Part shown: positions 37,522-46,912 of the stretch, piece after piece
Layout: every line of letters begins with the position of its first letter
Numbering within the stretch: position 1 is the first letter of the stretch
DNA from: Variovorax ginsengisoli
GTDB lineage: Bacteria; Pseudomonadota; Gammaproteobacteria; Burkholderiales; Burkholderiaceae_C
NCBI RefSeq assembly: GCF_030811835.1
Contig: NZ_JAUSRO010000005.1
Span: 1-64,000 of the forward strand
Length of the DNA: 64,000 bases
Reading direction: 5' to 3'
Translations under genes and position numbers: made by a program
Notes under the pieces: model-generated
Told to the model about the DNA's origin: nothing
Database searches by the model: none
What the model saw: the letters and a program-made list of their open reading frames with translations, nothing else

Positions 37522-39005
37522 AAAAAGACCTGCACCAACTCGGCGTGGCCGAACTGGCCCGTGCGCTCGCTGCGCGTGAAGTCTCCGCGGTCGAAACCGC
37601 CCAGCATTTCCTGCAGCGCATGGCCGCGCACGAGGCGCTCGGCGCTTTCGTGGCCGTCGACGCCGACGTGACGCTGGCGCAGGCCCGCGCGGCCGACGCC
37701 CAGCTCGCGAGCGGCAACGCGCCCCTCCTGGCCGGCGTGCCGATCGCCCACAAGGACATTTTCGTCACGCGGGACTTCCCGACCACCGCAGGTTCGCGCA
37801 TGCTGGCGGGCTACCGTTCGCCCTTCGACGCGACCGTGGTGCGCAAGCTGAGCGAAGCCGGCACCGTGACGCTGGGCAAGCTCAGCTGCGACGAGTTCGC
37901 CATGGGCTCGGCCAACGAGAACGTGGCCGTGCCGGCCGCCGGCGGCACGGTCGTCGTGCCGGTGCGCAACCCATGGGACACCGAGCGCATTCCGGGCGGA
38001 TCTTCCGGCGGCAGCGCAGCGGCTGTGGCCGCGCGCCTGGCACCGGCCGCCACCGGCACCGACACCGGTGGCTCGATCCGCCAGCCCGCTTCGTTCTGCG
38101 GCGTGACCGGCATCAAGCCGACCTACGGCCGCGCCTCGCGCTACGGCATGGTCGCCTTTGCCTCCAGCCTCGACCAGGCCGGCCCCATGGCCCGTTCGGC
38201 CGAAGACTGCGCGCTGCTGCTGTCGGCCCTGTGTGGCCCGGACCTCGACCGCGACTCGACTTCGATCGACCGGCCGGCCGAAGACTTCTCGCGCTCGTTG
38301 AGCGATTCGCTCGAAGGCCTGCGCATCGGCGTGCCCAGGGAGTTCCTGGGCGACGGCGTGGCACCCGGCGTGCGCGCGGCCATCGAGGCGGCGCTGGTCG
38401 CGTACGAAAAACTCGGGGCCCGGCGTGTCGAGATTTCGCTGCCGCGCACCGAGCTGTCGATTCCGGTCTACTACATCATTGCGCCGGCCGAGGCGTCGAG
38501 CAACCTGAGCCGCTTCGACGGCGTCAAGTTCGGCCACCGCGCCAAGGACTATCGCGACCTGGCCGACATGTACGGCAGGACGCGCGCCGAAGGCTTCGGC
38601 GACGAGGTCAAGCGCCGCATCATGATCGGCACCTACGTGCTGAGCCACGGCTACTACGACGCCTACTACCTGCAGGCGCAAAAGATCCGCCGCATGATCG
38701 CCGACGACTTCCAGCAGGCCTTCACCCAGTGCGACCTGATCGCCGGCCCGGTGGCACCCACCACCGCCTGGAAGATCGGCTCGCATGGCGACGACCCCAT
38801 GGCCGACTACCTGGCCGACATCTTCACGCTGCCCGGCTCGCTCGCCGGCCTGCCCGGCATGAGCGTGCCGGCGGGCTTCGACGGCGGCATGCCCGTGGGC
38901 CTGCAGCTGATCGGCAACTACTTCGGCGAGGCGAAGCTGCTGAATGCGGCGCATCGCTTCCAGCAGGCCACCGATTGGCACCAGCACAAGCCGGAGGGCT
39001 TCTGA
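37518..39005 (+). CDS. gatA: Aspartyl/glutamyl-tRNA amidotransferase subunit A
   Basis: 495 residues with the amidase signature [16 protein letters not shown] and [17 protein letters not shown]. The catalytic Lys is in PIAHKDIF, with the cis-Ser and Ser nucleophile in the signature. It releases ammonia from glutamine for tRNA amidation. Overlaps gatC, and gatB begins one base after its stop. Confidence 0.97.
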   Translation: MKKDLHQLGVAELARALAAREVSAVETAQHFLQRMAAHEALGAFVAVDADVTLAQARAADAQLASGNAPLLAGVPIAHKDIFVTRDFPTTAGSRMLAGYRSPFDATVVRKLSEAGTVTLGKLSCDEFAMGSANENVAVPAAGGTVVVPVRNPWDTERIPGGSSGGSAAAVAARLAPAATGTDTGGSIRQPASFCGVTGIKPTYGRASRYGMVAFASSLDQAGPMARSAEDCALLLSALCGPDLDRDSTSIDRPAEDFSRSLSDSLEGLRIGVPREFLGDGVAPGVRAAIEAALVAYEKLGARRVEISLPRTELSIPVYYIIAPAEASSNLSRFDGVKFGHRAKDYRDLADMYGRTRAEGFGDEVKRRIMIGTYVLSHGYYDAYYLQAQKIRRMIADDFQQAFTQCDLIAGPVAPTTAWKIGSHGDDPMADYLADIFTLPGSLAGLPGMSVPAGFDGGMPVGLQLIGNYFGEAKLLNAAHRFQQATDWHQHKPEGF

Positions 39006-39006
39006 C

Positions 39007-40497
39007 ATGAGCGAACCCGTGAACACCTTCGAAGCCCAGCAGCAAGGGCGCCCCACCGGCCCGCTGGTGCAAGGCTATGAAGTCATCATCGGCTTCGAGA
39101 CGCACTCGCAGCTCTCGACCGAATCGAAGATCTTCAGCCGCGCCTCCACCGCCTTCGGCGCCGAACCCAACACGCAGGCCTGCGCGGTCGACCTGGCGCT
39201 GCCCGGCACGCTGCCGGTGATGAACAAGGGTGCGGTCGAACGCGCCATCAAGCTCGGCCTGGCGCTGGGCTCGACCATCGCGCCGCGCAGCGTGTTCGCG
39301 CGCAAGAACTACTTCTACCCCGACCTTCCCAAGGGCTACCAGATCAGCCAGTTCGAGATTCCGGTGGTGCAGGGCGGCTCGGTCAGCTTCTTCCTGGGCG
39401 AGGAACAGAAAACCGTGCGCCTGGTACGCGCCCACCTCGAAGAAGACGCGGGCAAGTCGCTGCACGAGAACTTCATCGGCCAGTCGGGCATCGACCTGAA
39501 CCGCGCGGGCACGCCGCTGCTGGAGATCGTGACCGAACCCGACATGCGCTCGACCGCCGAGGCCGTGGCCTATGCGCGCGAGCTGCACAAGATCGTCACC
39601 TGGATCGGCATCTGCGACGGCAACATGCAGGAAGGCAGCTTTCGCTGCGACGCCAACGTGTCGGTGCGCAAGCCGGGCCAGCCGCTGGGCACGCGCCGCG
39701 AGATCAAGAACCTCAACAGCTTCAAGTTCATGCAGCAGGCGATCGACTACGAGATCCGCTGGCAGATCGAGGAGATCGAGGACGGCCGCGCCATCCAGCA
39801 GGCCACCGTGCTGTTCAACCCCGACACGGGCGAGACGCGCGCCATGCGCACCAAGGAAGACGCGGCCGACTACCGCTACTTCCCCGACCCGGACCTGCCG
39901 CCGCTGGCGATCGCGCCCGAATGGGTCGAGCGCGTGCGTGCCGAGATGCCCGAGCTGCCGCGTGCGATGGCCGAGCGCTATGTCACGACGCATGGCCTGT
40001 CGGCGTACGACGCAGACCAGCTGACGCAGAGCCTGGCGCTCGCGCACTACTTCGACGCCGCGGTGGCCGCGGGTGCCGCGCCCAAGCTGGCGAGCAACTG
40101 GATCACCGGCGAGATCGCGCGCCGGCTCAATGCGCAGGACCTCGCCATCGACCAGGCGCCGGTCACGTCGGCGCAGCTGGCCAGGCTGGTCGTGCGCATC
40201 GGTGACGAAACCATCTCCAACAACGCGGCGCGCCAGGTGTTCGACGCGCTGTGGACCGGCGACGGCGACGACGTCGACGCGGTGATCGAGGCCAAGGGCT
40301 TGAAGCAGATGCGCGACACCGGCGCGCTCGAAGCCATCGTCGACGGTGTGCTGGCCACAAACCAGAAGAACATCGACGAATACCGCGCGGGCAAGGACAA
40401 GGCCTTCAACGCGCTCGTCGGCCAAGTCATGAAGGCCAGCCAGGGCAAGGCCAACCCGGCGCAGGTCAACGCGCTTTTGAAGGCGAAGCTGGGCTGA
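39007..40497 (+). CDS. gatB: Aspartyl/glutamyl-tRNA amidotransferase subunit B
   Basis: 496 residues. The GatB core contains [40 protein letters not shown], and [11 protein letters not shown] with the ATP/Mg site. The C-terminal YqeY-like tail domain ends [10 protein letters not shown]. It phosphorylates and amidates misacylated tRNA. Last gene of gatCAB; its 3' end overlaps a convergent small gene by 32 bases. Confidence 0.97.
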   Translation: MSEPVNTFEAQQQGRPTGPLVQGYEVIIGFETHSQLSTESKIFSRASTAFGAEPNTQACAVDLALPGTLPVMNKGAVERAIKLGLALGSTIAPRSVFARKNYFYPDLPKGYQISQFEIPVVQGGSVSFFLGEEQKTVRLVRAHLEEDAGKSLHENFIGQSGIDLNRAGTPLLEIVTEPDMRSTAEAVAYARELHKIVTWIGICDGNMQEGSFRCDANVSVRKPGQPLGTRREIKNLNSFKFMQQAIDYEIRWQIEEIEDGRAIQQATVLFNPDTGETRAMRTKEDAADYRYFPDPDLPPLAIAPEWVERVRAEMPELPRAMAERYVTTHGLSAYDADQLTQSLALAHYFDAAVAAGAAPKLASNWITGEIARRLNAQDLAIDQAPVTSAQLARLVVRIGDETISNNAARQVFDALWTGDGDDVDAVIEAKGLKQMRDTGALEAIVDGVLATNQKNIDEYRAGKDKAFNALVGQVMKASQGKANPAQVNALLKAKLG

Positions 40498-40777
40498 CGG
40501 GCAACCGGCCGGCTGTACAGCCGGCAATCAGCTCCGCGTTCGTGACCAGGCGACCCTGGCGGTCGCGGCACACGTAGACGGCCGGGCCCTTGCGCCCGTG
40601 GCTGTCTTTGGCTGGACCACTGGACGGCGATCGCGGTGCAGCGACCGTGGTTGCCGGGGTTGAAGCAGGGGTCTGAGGCAACGGCTGCGGCGCGGCGTGC
40701 GCGCTCCAGGCCAACATCACGATCCCGATGCCCGTCAGGGGCATCGACCAGACCCGTCGGCCCGCGCAGCGCAACAC
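40466..40777 (-). CDS. Small secreted protein of unknown function
   Basis: 103 residues. The signal peptide (core [16 protein letters not shown], likely cut after AHA) precedes a Pro/Ala/Thr linker and a short C-terminal region with two cysteines ([20 protein letters not shown], then C). No family recognised with confidence; the Cys-bearing segment loosely recalls DUF4124-like domains. An internal ATG at 40744 could be the true start. It is downstream of pyrE by 8 bases in the same direction, and its end overlaps gatB on the other strand. Confidence 0.6.
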   Translation of the reverse strand: MLRCAGRRVWSMPLTGIGIVMLAWSAHAAPQPLPQTPASTPATTVAAPRSPSSGPAKDSHGRKGPAVYVCRDRQGRLVTNAELIAGCTAGRLPVSPASPSKAR

Positions 40778-40785
40778 GGTGGCGC

Positions 40786-41475
40786 TCAGGTCGCGCCGTA
40801 GCGCGCCCGGTAGGCCACCACGTTGGCGCGGTGCACCCCCAGCGCGTCGTCGGCGCCGTCGGTCAGGTATTGCAGCAGGTCGGCGAGCGTGGCGATCGCC
40901 ACCACCTGCAGGCCCAGTTGCTCCCGCACGTACTGCACGGCGCTGTGCGCGACATCCTGACCGTCTTCCGTGGCCTTCTCCTGGCGATCGAGCGCAATCG
41001 CCACCGCATGCGGCGTGGCACCCGCATTGCGGATGATGGCGATCGACTCGCGCACTGCGGTGCCGGCCGACATGACGTCGTCGACGATCAGCACGCGACC
41101 CTGCAGCGGCGCGCCCACCAGCGAGCCGCCCTCGCCGTGAGCCTTGGCTTCCTTGCGGTTGTAGGCAAAGGGCACGTTATGCCCGCGGCGTGCCAGTTCC
41201 ACCGCTACCGCGGCGCCCAAGGGGATGCCCTTGTACGCGGGGCCGAAGATCATGTCGAACGCCAGGCCGCTCGCGATCAGCCGCTCTGCATAGAATTCGG
41301 CCAGCCGCATCAGCTTGGCGCCGTCGTCGAACAGCCCCGCATTGAAGAAATAGGGGCTCAGGCGGCCGGACTTGATCTTGAACTCGCCAAAGCGCAGCAC
41401 CCCTGCGTCGAGCGCGAATTTCACGAAGTCCTGCGCCAGCGCGCCATCCTTGTCCACATCTTCTGCAACAGCCAC
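40786..41475 (-). CDS. pyrE: Orotate phosphoribosyltransferase
   Basis: 229 residues. The PRPP-binding motif is [17 protein letters not shown], with [20 protein letters not shown] and the flexible loop [10 protein letters not shown]. It makes OMP from orotate in pyrimidine synthesis. It is divergent from xth with only 11 bases between the start codons. Confidence 0.95.
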   Translation of the reverse strand: MAVAEDVDKDGALAQDFVKFALDAGVLRFGEFKIKSGRLSPYFFNAGLFDDGAKLMRLAEFYAERLIASGLAFDMIFGPAYKGIPLGAAVAVELARRGHNVPFAYNRKEAKAHGEGGSLVGAPLQGRVLIVDDVMSAGTAVRESIAIIRNAGATPHAVAIALDRQEKATEDGQDVAHSAVQYVREQLGLQVVAIATLADLLQYLTDGADDALGVHRANVVAYRARYGAT

Positions 41476-41486
41476 GGGAATTCCTT

Positions 41487-42290
41487 TTGTTCAAACTGAC
41501 CAGCCTCAACCTCAATGGCCTGCGTTCGGCCGCCACCAAGGGCGTGGCCGACTGGGTGGCCGAACTGGCGCCGGATTGTATTTGCATGCAGGAGATCCGG
41601 GTCCAGGCCAGCGACATCGAAGGCCGCTTCGAAGAGATGGCCGGCCTGAAGGGCCACTTCCATTTTGCCGAGAAGAAGGGCTACGCCGGCACCGCGATCT
41701 ACACGAAGCATGCACCCAGCGAGGTCGTGGTCGGATGGGGCGATGCCGAGTTCGACGCCGAGGGCCGCTACCTCGAACTGCGCTTCGACACGCCCGCGCG
41801 CAAGCTGTCGATCATCAGCTGCTACTTCCCCAGCGGCTCATCCGGCGAGGAGCGCCAGGCCGCCAAGTTCCGCTTTCTCAAGGGCTTCTTCCCGCACCTG
41901 AACGCGCTCAAGCGCGAACGCGAATTCATCCTCTGCGGCGACATCAACATCGCGCACCAGGAGATCGACCTGAAGAACTGGAAGGGCAACATGAAGAACA
42001 GCGGCTTCCTCCCCGAAGAGCGCGCCTGGATGACCCGCCTGCTCGACGCGGGCACCGACGGCGCCGGCCTGATCGACGTCTACCGCATGCTCAAGCCCGA
42101 CACCACCGGCGAGGCCTACACCTGGTGGAGCAACCGCGGCCAGGCCTATGCGAAGAACGTGGGCTGGCGGCTGGACTACCACCTGGCGACGCCGGCCATC
42201 GCGGCGCTCGCCAGGCACGAGTCGATCTACAAGACCGTGAAGTTCAGCGACCATGCGCCGATCACGGTGGATTACGAGTTCACCCTCTGA
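41487..42290 (+). CDS. xth: Exodeoxyribonuclease III
   Basis: 267 residues of exonuclease-endonuclease-phosphatase fold: [10 protein letters not shown], the QEIR metal ligand, CGDINIAH, and the terminal [12 protein letters not shown]. It repairs abasic sites and degrades 3' ends. TTG at 41487 is the start; no better ATG is near. A diverged copy of its last 29 codons is found at 51900-51989, at the far side of the accessory region that begins just after this gene. Confidence 0.95.
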   Translation: MFKLTSLNLNGLRSAATKGVADWVAELAPDCICMQEIRVQASDIEGRFEEMAGLKGHFHFAEKKGYAGTAIYTKHAPSEVVVGWGDAEFDAEGRYLELRFDTPARKLSIISCYFPSGSSGEERQAAKFRFLKGFFPHLNALKREREFILCGDINIAHQEIDLKNWKGNMKNSGFLPEERAWMTRLLDAGTDGAGLIDVYRMLKPDTTGEAYTWWSNRGQAYAKNVGWRLDYHLATPAIAALARHESIYKTVKFSDHAPITVDYEFTL

Positions 42291-42404
42291 CGCCGCACAT
42301 GGCGAAGGGTCCTCGATGTCCGAAACTGTGAATACCTTTCACAGGCTTGCATCCGGACACCCCAAGGCAATGGCCTGCCCCGCCGACCTGGCGGAATCAC
42401 CGAT

Positions 42405-43262
42405 TCATCCGGCGAGAAATGCCAACGCTCTAGATACGAATTCGGCATGAAACTGGAAAACCGCGCCGTGCCCCGCGTCCGGATAGATGACGAGTTCACT
42501 GTTGGGAAGACGCCGCGCCAGATCATGCGTGTTCTGGCTGGGAACCATCCGGTCGTTGTCGCCGTTGACCACGAGCACAGGATGCACCACCCTCGAGAGA
42601 TCGGCAGGTTGCTTGTCTCCCCAGCGACGCAGCGCTTTGAGTTGCGCCTGAAGCGCCGCGACAGTGATCGTCTTGTCGCGGTTCCAGGTGCGCTCCTTCA
42701 AGCGATCCAAGAACGTCTTGCCAGCCCGAATCCCCGCTGACGTGCGGGTGAAGAACAGGTACTGCTTGGGGTCCTGGAATGTCAGCAGGCCGCGAACCAT
42801 GTCCACATAGGTGACGCGCGCCACCTTGCTGATGCCTTCGCCGCCGGCGGGCCCGGAGCCAGTGATGATCATCCTGCGCACGCGCCGTGGCGCCATCAGC
42901 GCGATCTCCTGCGCCACCATGCCGCCCATCGAGAATCCGAAGAGATCGACCTGATCGAAGCCCATTGCCTCGATGAAGAGGATGGCGTCTTCGGCCATCT
43001 GCTCGATCGACGTGGCCGGCTTGCCACTGGAGGCGCCAACGCCCCGGTTGTCGAAAGCAACCACGTGGTGCCGGGCCGCAAGCCCGTCGATCACGCGGGG
43101 ATCCCAGTTGTCGAGTACGGCGGCCAAGTGAATCAGGCAAACGACGGGAGGGCCGGGGTTGGTGCCGCCCAGTTCGCGATAGGCAAAAGTCACGCCGCCC
43201 GCCGTTATCGTGCGCGTCGGCGCGTCCTTCCACATGACTTGCGTTGGCGTCGCTGAAATCAT
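42405..43262 (-). CDS. Alpha/beta-fold hydrolase
   Basis: 285 residues. The hydrolase core has FDNRGVGASSGKPATSIEQM, nucleophile GFSMGG, acid in GDNDRMVPSQNT, and His in DAGHGAVFQF. It is related to the non-haem peroxidase/dienelactone-type hydrolases. Last gene of a TetR-linked four-gene minus operon; overlaps the upstream reductase gene by 4 bases. Substrate unknown. Confidence 0.88.
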   Translation of the reverse strand: MISATPTQVMWKDAPTRTITAGGVTFAYRELGGTNPGPPVVCLIHLAAVLDNWDPRVIDGLAARHHVVAFDNRGVGASSGKPATSIEQMAEDAILFIEAMGFDQVDLFGFSMGGMVAQEIALMAPRRVRRMIITGSGPAGGEGISKVARVTYVDMVRGLLTFQDPKQYLFFTRTSAGIRAGKTFLDRLKERTWNRDKTITVAALQAQLKALRRWGDKQPADLSRVVHPVLVVNGDNDRMVPSQNTHDLARRLPNSELVIYPDAGHGAVFQFHAEFVSRALAFLAG

Positions 43263-44368
43263 GCCGCCAACGCCGGGTAGTCTGTGTAGCCCTTGGCGCC
43301 AGGGGTATACGCCGTGGCCATGTCCGGCGCATTCAGCGGCGCATCTGTCCGCATGCGCTCGACCAGATCGGGGTTGGCAATGAACGGCCGGGCAAATGCG
43401 ATGAGATCGGCCTGACCCGTATGGAGTGCGTCTTCCGCAGATGCGCGATCAAAGCCGCCGGCGAGGATGAACAAGCCCTTGAACGCAGCCCGCAATTTCG
43501 CCTTCAGCTCGCCAGGCACGGGCGGCGCGCCCAGGGCCGAATGGTCCAACACATGAACGTACAACAGTCCCAACTTCGACAGCGCCTCGGTGAGCGCCAA
43601 GTATTGCGCTTCAGCGCCGGGAAACGCGCCCGTGCTGTTGAACATGCCGAACGGCGACAGCCGGATGCCAACCCTATCGGCGCCGACAGCGGCCACCGTG
43701 GCGCGGGTGACCTCGAGCGCAAAGCGATTGCGCTCTTCGATGCCGCCACCATAGCCATCGGTGCGCTGGTTCACGTTGCCGTTCAGGAACTGCTCGATCA
43801 GATACCCATTGGCCGCGTGCAACTCGATCCCGTCGAACCCCGCATCGATCGCGAGCCGGGCCGAGTGGGCATACTCGCTCACGGCCTGGGCAATGTCGGC
43901 TTCGGCCATGGCGCGCGGCACGCTGTGCGGTTGCATGCCTCGTGAGTCGGTGTACATCTCGCCAGGACATGTCTCGGACGTCGGCCCGAGCACTTCGGCC
44001 CCAGCGGGCAGGTTGGCCGTCTGCGTCACGCGACCGGTATGCATGAGTTGGACAAACATCTTGCCGCCTCTGGCGTGGACGGCATCGGTGACCGCCTTCC
44101 ATGCGACGGCATGCGCTTCATTGAACAGGCCTGGAATACGTGGGTAGCCGAGACCGTTAGGCGAAGGCGAAGTGCCCTCGGCAATGATCAGGCCTGCCGT
44201 TGCGCGCTGCGCATAGTACGCCGCCATCAAGGCATTGGGCGTGTTGGCCTCGACGGCACGGCTGCGCGTCATGGGTGCCATGACGATGCGATTGGCCAGT
44301 TGGAGCGAAGCGCTGGAGAGCGGGTCGAAAAGCATGCTCATCCTGGATGTGATGTTGGGTGGGGTCAT
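43259..44368 (-). CDS. Old yellow enzyme-family alkene reductase (NemA-like)
   Basis: 369 residues. The FMN TIM barrel has NRIVMAPMTRSRAVEANTPN, HTGRVT, the active-site H-x-x-N in ELHAANGYLIEQFLNGNVNQ, and the AFARPFIANPDL phosphate site. Such enzymes reduce activated C=C bonds of enones, maleimides and nitro compounds with NAD(P)H, and are typically controlled by TetR-type repressors such as NemR, as seems so here. The frame begins at 44368; an internal MSMLFDPL start, nine codons later, is also possible. Overlaps both neighbours (ATGA). Confidence 0.92.
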   Translation of the reverse strand: MTPPNITSRMSMLFDPLSSASLQLANRIVMAPMTRSRAVEANTPNALMAAYYAQRATAGLIIAEGTSPSPNGLGYPRIPGLFNEAHAVAWKAVTDAVHARGGKMFVQLMHTGRVTQTANLPAGAEVLGPTSETCPGEMYTDSRGMQPHSVPRAMAEADIAQAVSEYAHSARLAIDAGFDGIELHAANGYLIEQFLNGNVNQRTDGYGGGIEERNRFALEVTRATVAAVGADRVGIRLSPFGMFNSTGAFPGAEAQYLALTEALSKLGLLYVHVLDHSALGAPPVPGELKAKLRAAFKGLFILAGGFDRASAEDALHTGQADLIAFARPFIANPDLVERMRTDAPLNAPDMATAYTPGAKGYTDYPALAA

Positions 44369-45069
44369 GCTGCTTGCGGCAGATAACTGGAACGTTCCGC
44401 AGTGAAACCCTTCTTGACCTGAACGGTGAGTTCATCGGCAAGCACTTCGTCGAAGCCCGCTTCCAGTCCATCGAGCGCCCGCTTGACGATGTCTTCAGGG
44501 CTCGACTTCGGCGCTTCGAAGCCGCGCGTGAGATCGGTGTCGACATAGGCCATGTGCAGACCCAGCACCTGCGTCTTCTGGGCAGCGAGTTCGTTGCGCA
44601 AGGCGTTGGTCAGCGACCAGGCTGCCGACTTGCTGGCGGAGTAGGCGGCGAGTTCCCCACCGTTGACCCAGGAGGCCACCGACAGGACGTTGAGCAGGGC
44701 ACCACCGCCATTGGCCTTGAGGATGGGCGCGAAGGCCTTGCTCACGCGCAACATAGCGAAGAAGTTGGTCTCGAAAATCCGGCGCGCTGTGTCTTCGCTG
44801 TCTTCTGCCAGAAAGCCACCCAGCTGGGCGATGCCCGCATTGTTGATGACCAGCGTGACGTCCGACGCCATGGCGGCAGCCGCCGCCACATCCTCAGGAT
44901 GGTTGACGTCCAGGCGCAGCTCCTGAACGCCGGTGGGGCTGATGGCCACGGGGTGGCGCGTGCCTGCATAGACTTTTTTCGCGCCGCGGGCGAGCAACTC
45001 GCGTGAGAATGCCTGACCAATCCCGCGATTGGCACCTGTGACGAGCGCAACGGCGTTTTCTATTTTCAT
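44365..45069 (-). CDS. SDR-family oxidoreductase
   Basis: 234 residues. VALVTGANRGIGQAFSREL is the cofactor motif, with NNAGIAQLG and the SVASWVNGGELAAYSASKSA catalytic Ser, Tyr and Lys. Start 45069 (MKIENAVAL) fits the family. It is 49 bases after the alcohol dehydrogenase gene and overlaps the alkene reductase gene by 4 bases. Likely an NADP(H) carbonyl reductase in electrophile detoxification. Confidence 0.9.
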   Translation of the reverse strand: MKIENAVALVTGANRGIGQAFSRELLARGAKKVYAGTRHPVAISPTGVQELRLDVNHPEDVAAAAAMASDVTLVINNAGIAQLGGFLAEDSEDTARRIFETNFFAMLRVSKAFAPILKANGGGALLNVLSVASWVNGGELAAYSASKSAAWSLTNALRNELAAQKTQVLGLHMAYVDTDLTRGFEAPKSSPEDIVKRALDGLEAGFDEVLADELTVQVKKGFTAERSSYLPQAA

Positions 45070-45118
45070 GAATGACTCCAGAGTTGGATGAAGGAATGTT
45101 GGAAATGCGTCGTCAAGC

Positions 45119-46120
45119 TCACCTGAGCTTGATGACGACCTTGCCCTTGGCCCTGCCGGACTCGACATAGGCCATGGCGTCGTTCGTGGCCTCGAACGGA
45201 AAAATCCTGTCGATCACGGGAACGATGGCGCCAGCCTCAATGAGCTGAGTGATCGCGCGCAACTGAGCCCCATCGGCACGCATGAAGAGGAAGGCGTAGC
45301 GCACGTCGCGCTGGTTCGCTTTTCGACGAATCTGCGCACTGAGGAGTCGCATGATCGGCTTCACGAACCAGGGCGCATGGACCGCTCGTGCGAAGTCGGG
45401 ATCGGGTGGGCCGGAGATGGAAATCAGTTTGCCGCCGGGCTTGAGCACCCCGAGAGATTTTTGAAGCGTCCTGCCGTCCTGGCTATTCAAAACGACGTCG
45501 TAGTCCCTCAAGACATCCGAGAAGTCCTGCTGCCTGTAGTCGACCACCACATCGGCGCCCAGGCGCTTCACGAGCGCAATGCTGCTTGCGCTCGTCGTCG
45601 TCGCGACGATGGCGCCCAAGTGTCTGGCCAGTTGGATGGCGAAGGTACCCACGCCGCCCGAGCCGGCCTGGATGAAGACCTTCTGGCCCTTTTCAAGGCC
45701 CGCCTTCTCAACGAGCGCCTGCCATGCGGTCAGGCCCACCAGCGGGATGGAAGCAGCCTCCTCCATCGTCAGGCCCTGGGGCTTGAGCGCCAGCGAGGAC
45801 TCCCTGACCGGAAGATATTCGGCGAAGCTGCCGATGCGCAAGTCGTCCGGCCGCGCATAGACCTCGTCGCCGACCTTGAACTGCCGCACTTGAGGACCGA
45901 CCTTGACCACCACGCCTGCCACGTCATGGCCCAGGACGATGGGCAGGCGGTAAGGCAGGAAGAGTTTGAACTCCCCGTCCCTGATCTTGGCGTCGAGCAG
46001 GTTCACCCCAGCAGCATGCACCTCGACCAGAACTTCGTCGTTGCGCAAATCCGGCATCGGAAGGTCTGCAAGTCGCAGCGTGCTTTTCTTTTCGTATCGA
46101 TCGAGAACGAATGCTTTCAT
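45119..46120 (-). CDS. NADP-dependent quinone/zinc-type alcohol dehydrogenase family protein
   Basis: 333 residues of MDR fold: LPIVLGHDVAGVVVKVGPQV, VFIQAGSGGVGTFAIQLARH (cofactor site), and the C-terminal GKVVIKLR. It lacks the structural zinc cysteines, so it is more like quinone or enone reductases (QOR, AOR types). Start 46120 has AAGGA in front. First gene of the operon; a perfect 14-bp palindrome lies 66-80 bases upstream. Confidence 0.9.
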   Translation of the reverse strand: MKAFVLDRYEKKSTLRLADLPMPDLRNDEVLVEVHAAGVNLLDAKIRDGEFKLFLPYRLPIVLGHDVAGVVVKVGPQVRQFKVGDEVYARPDDLRIGSFAEYLPVRESSLALKPQGLTMEEAASIPLVGLTAWQALVEKAGLEKGQKVFIQAGSGGVGTFAIQLARHLGAIVATTTSASSIALVKRLGADVVVDYRQQDFSDVLRDYDVVLNSQDGRTLQKSLGVLKPGGKLISISGPPDPDFARAVHAPWFVKPIMRLLSAQIRRKANQRDVRYAFLFMRADGAQLRAITQLIEAGAIVPVIDRIFPFEATNDAMAYVESGRAKGKVVIKLR

Positions 46121-46186
46121 GGTGTCCTTTGCGTGCGTGCACTTCAACGTGCCATCTGGTTTTTCGAGTGCTGCCCGGCGGTTGAA

Positions 46187-46200
46187 ATGATGATCATCAT
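46187..46200. promoter_or_regulatory. TetR-type operator upstream of the reductase operon
   Basis: ATGATGATCATCAT is a perfect 14-bp palindrome. On the minus strand it overlaps TATGAT, the likely -10 of the operon. A 12-of-14 match (ATGATGCTTATCAT) overlaps the start of the tetR gene at 46832-46845, so one repressor probably binds both. Confidence 0.65.
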
Positions 46201-46242
46201 ATTTTTAACCGTGCGAAGCGGAAGCTTGGGCGGAAAACGCCA

Positions 46243-46833
46243 TCAACCGGAGGAGGTCAGATGCTTGAGCGCCGACTGGCGCAGCCCATCGGACAGCTTG
46301 CGTTCGTCCACGGCCCGAGCCAGAAGCAAGGCACCCACCATGGTGGCGACCGTCACCATGGCACGTTCGTGGGCCGCCGGTGTCCCCCAGTCCGACGACT
46401 GCCGGGCGACGCCGTCGATCACTTCCTTGAGGTGTCGGGTGATGACTCGGCGAACTTCGGGCCCTTGGCGAGATGTCTCGGAACCCAGTGCGGCGAGTGG
46501 GCACCCTGTGTCGACATGCTCAAGGTGTTCTCGCGAAAGATAGACGCCGAGCATGGATGCCAGTGCCTGCTCGGGAGCCACCTCAGCCGCCACGTTCGCC
46601 GCCACATCCGAAGACTCCGAACAAGCGCGGTGCACCGCCTCCGCCAGCATCGCATCACGAGACGCGAAGTGCGCATAGAACCCGCCATGCGTCAAACCGG
46701 CTTCCTTCATGATGTCGGCGACACCGGTTCCTTCGTATCCACTGCGCCTGATGGCACGCGCCGCGACCCTCACGATGCGCTCGTGCGTGGCTTCCTTGGT
46801 GGCGCTTCGGGCGGTGGCAGTGGATTTTCGCAT
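46243..46833 (-). CDS. TetR-family transcriptional regulator
   Basis: 196 residues. The N-terminal HTH is in HERIVRVAARAIRRSGYEGT, then GVADIMKEAGLTHGGFYAHF; the ligand domain contains one Cys (TGCPLAAL) in a position typical of this TetR subgroup. ATG 46833 is chosen because the in-frame ATG at 46845 would lie within the promoter -10. It reads in the same direction as, and upstream of, the four-gene operon, which it should repress along with itself. Confidence 0.88.
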   Translation of the reverse strand: MRKSTATARSATKEATHERIVRVAARAIRRSGYEGTGVADIMKEAGLTHGGFYAHFASRDAMLAEAVHRACSESSDVAANVAAEVAPEQALASMLGVYLSREHLEHVDTGCPLAALGSETSRQGPEVRRVITRHLKEVIDGVARQSSDWGTPAAHERAMVTVATMVGALLLARAVDERKLSDGLRQSALKHLTSSG

Positions 46834-46870
46834 GATGCTTATCATAATAAAATCCGACAGGAATTGTCAA
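46832..46870 (-). promoter_or_regulatory. tetR promoter with overlapping operator
   Basis: Consensus -35 TTGACA (46870-46865), 18-bp spacer and -10 TATGAT (46846-46841) read on minus. The dyad ATGAT-GCTT-ATCAT (46832-46845) overlaps the -10 and the start codon at 46833. Transcription should begin at about 46834, leaving almost no 5' leader. Confidence 0.65.
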
Positions 46871-46912
46871 CAGCTGCAGGTGACGATCAAGGTCTACAAG
46901 AATCGGATTTGC

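Noticed and set aside
42291..42404. att site or integrase for the proposed island
   Set aside because: No integrase, transposase or exact direct repeat at the edges was found; only the diverged xth tail supports insertion.
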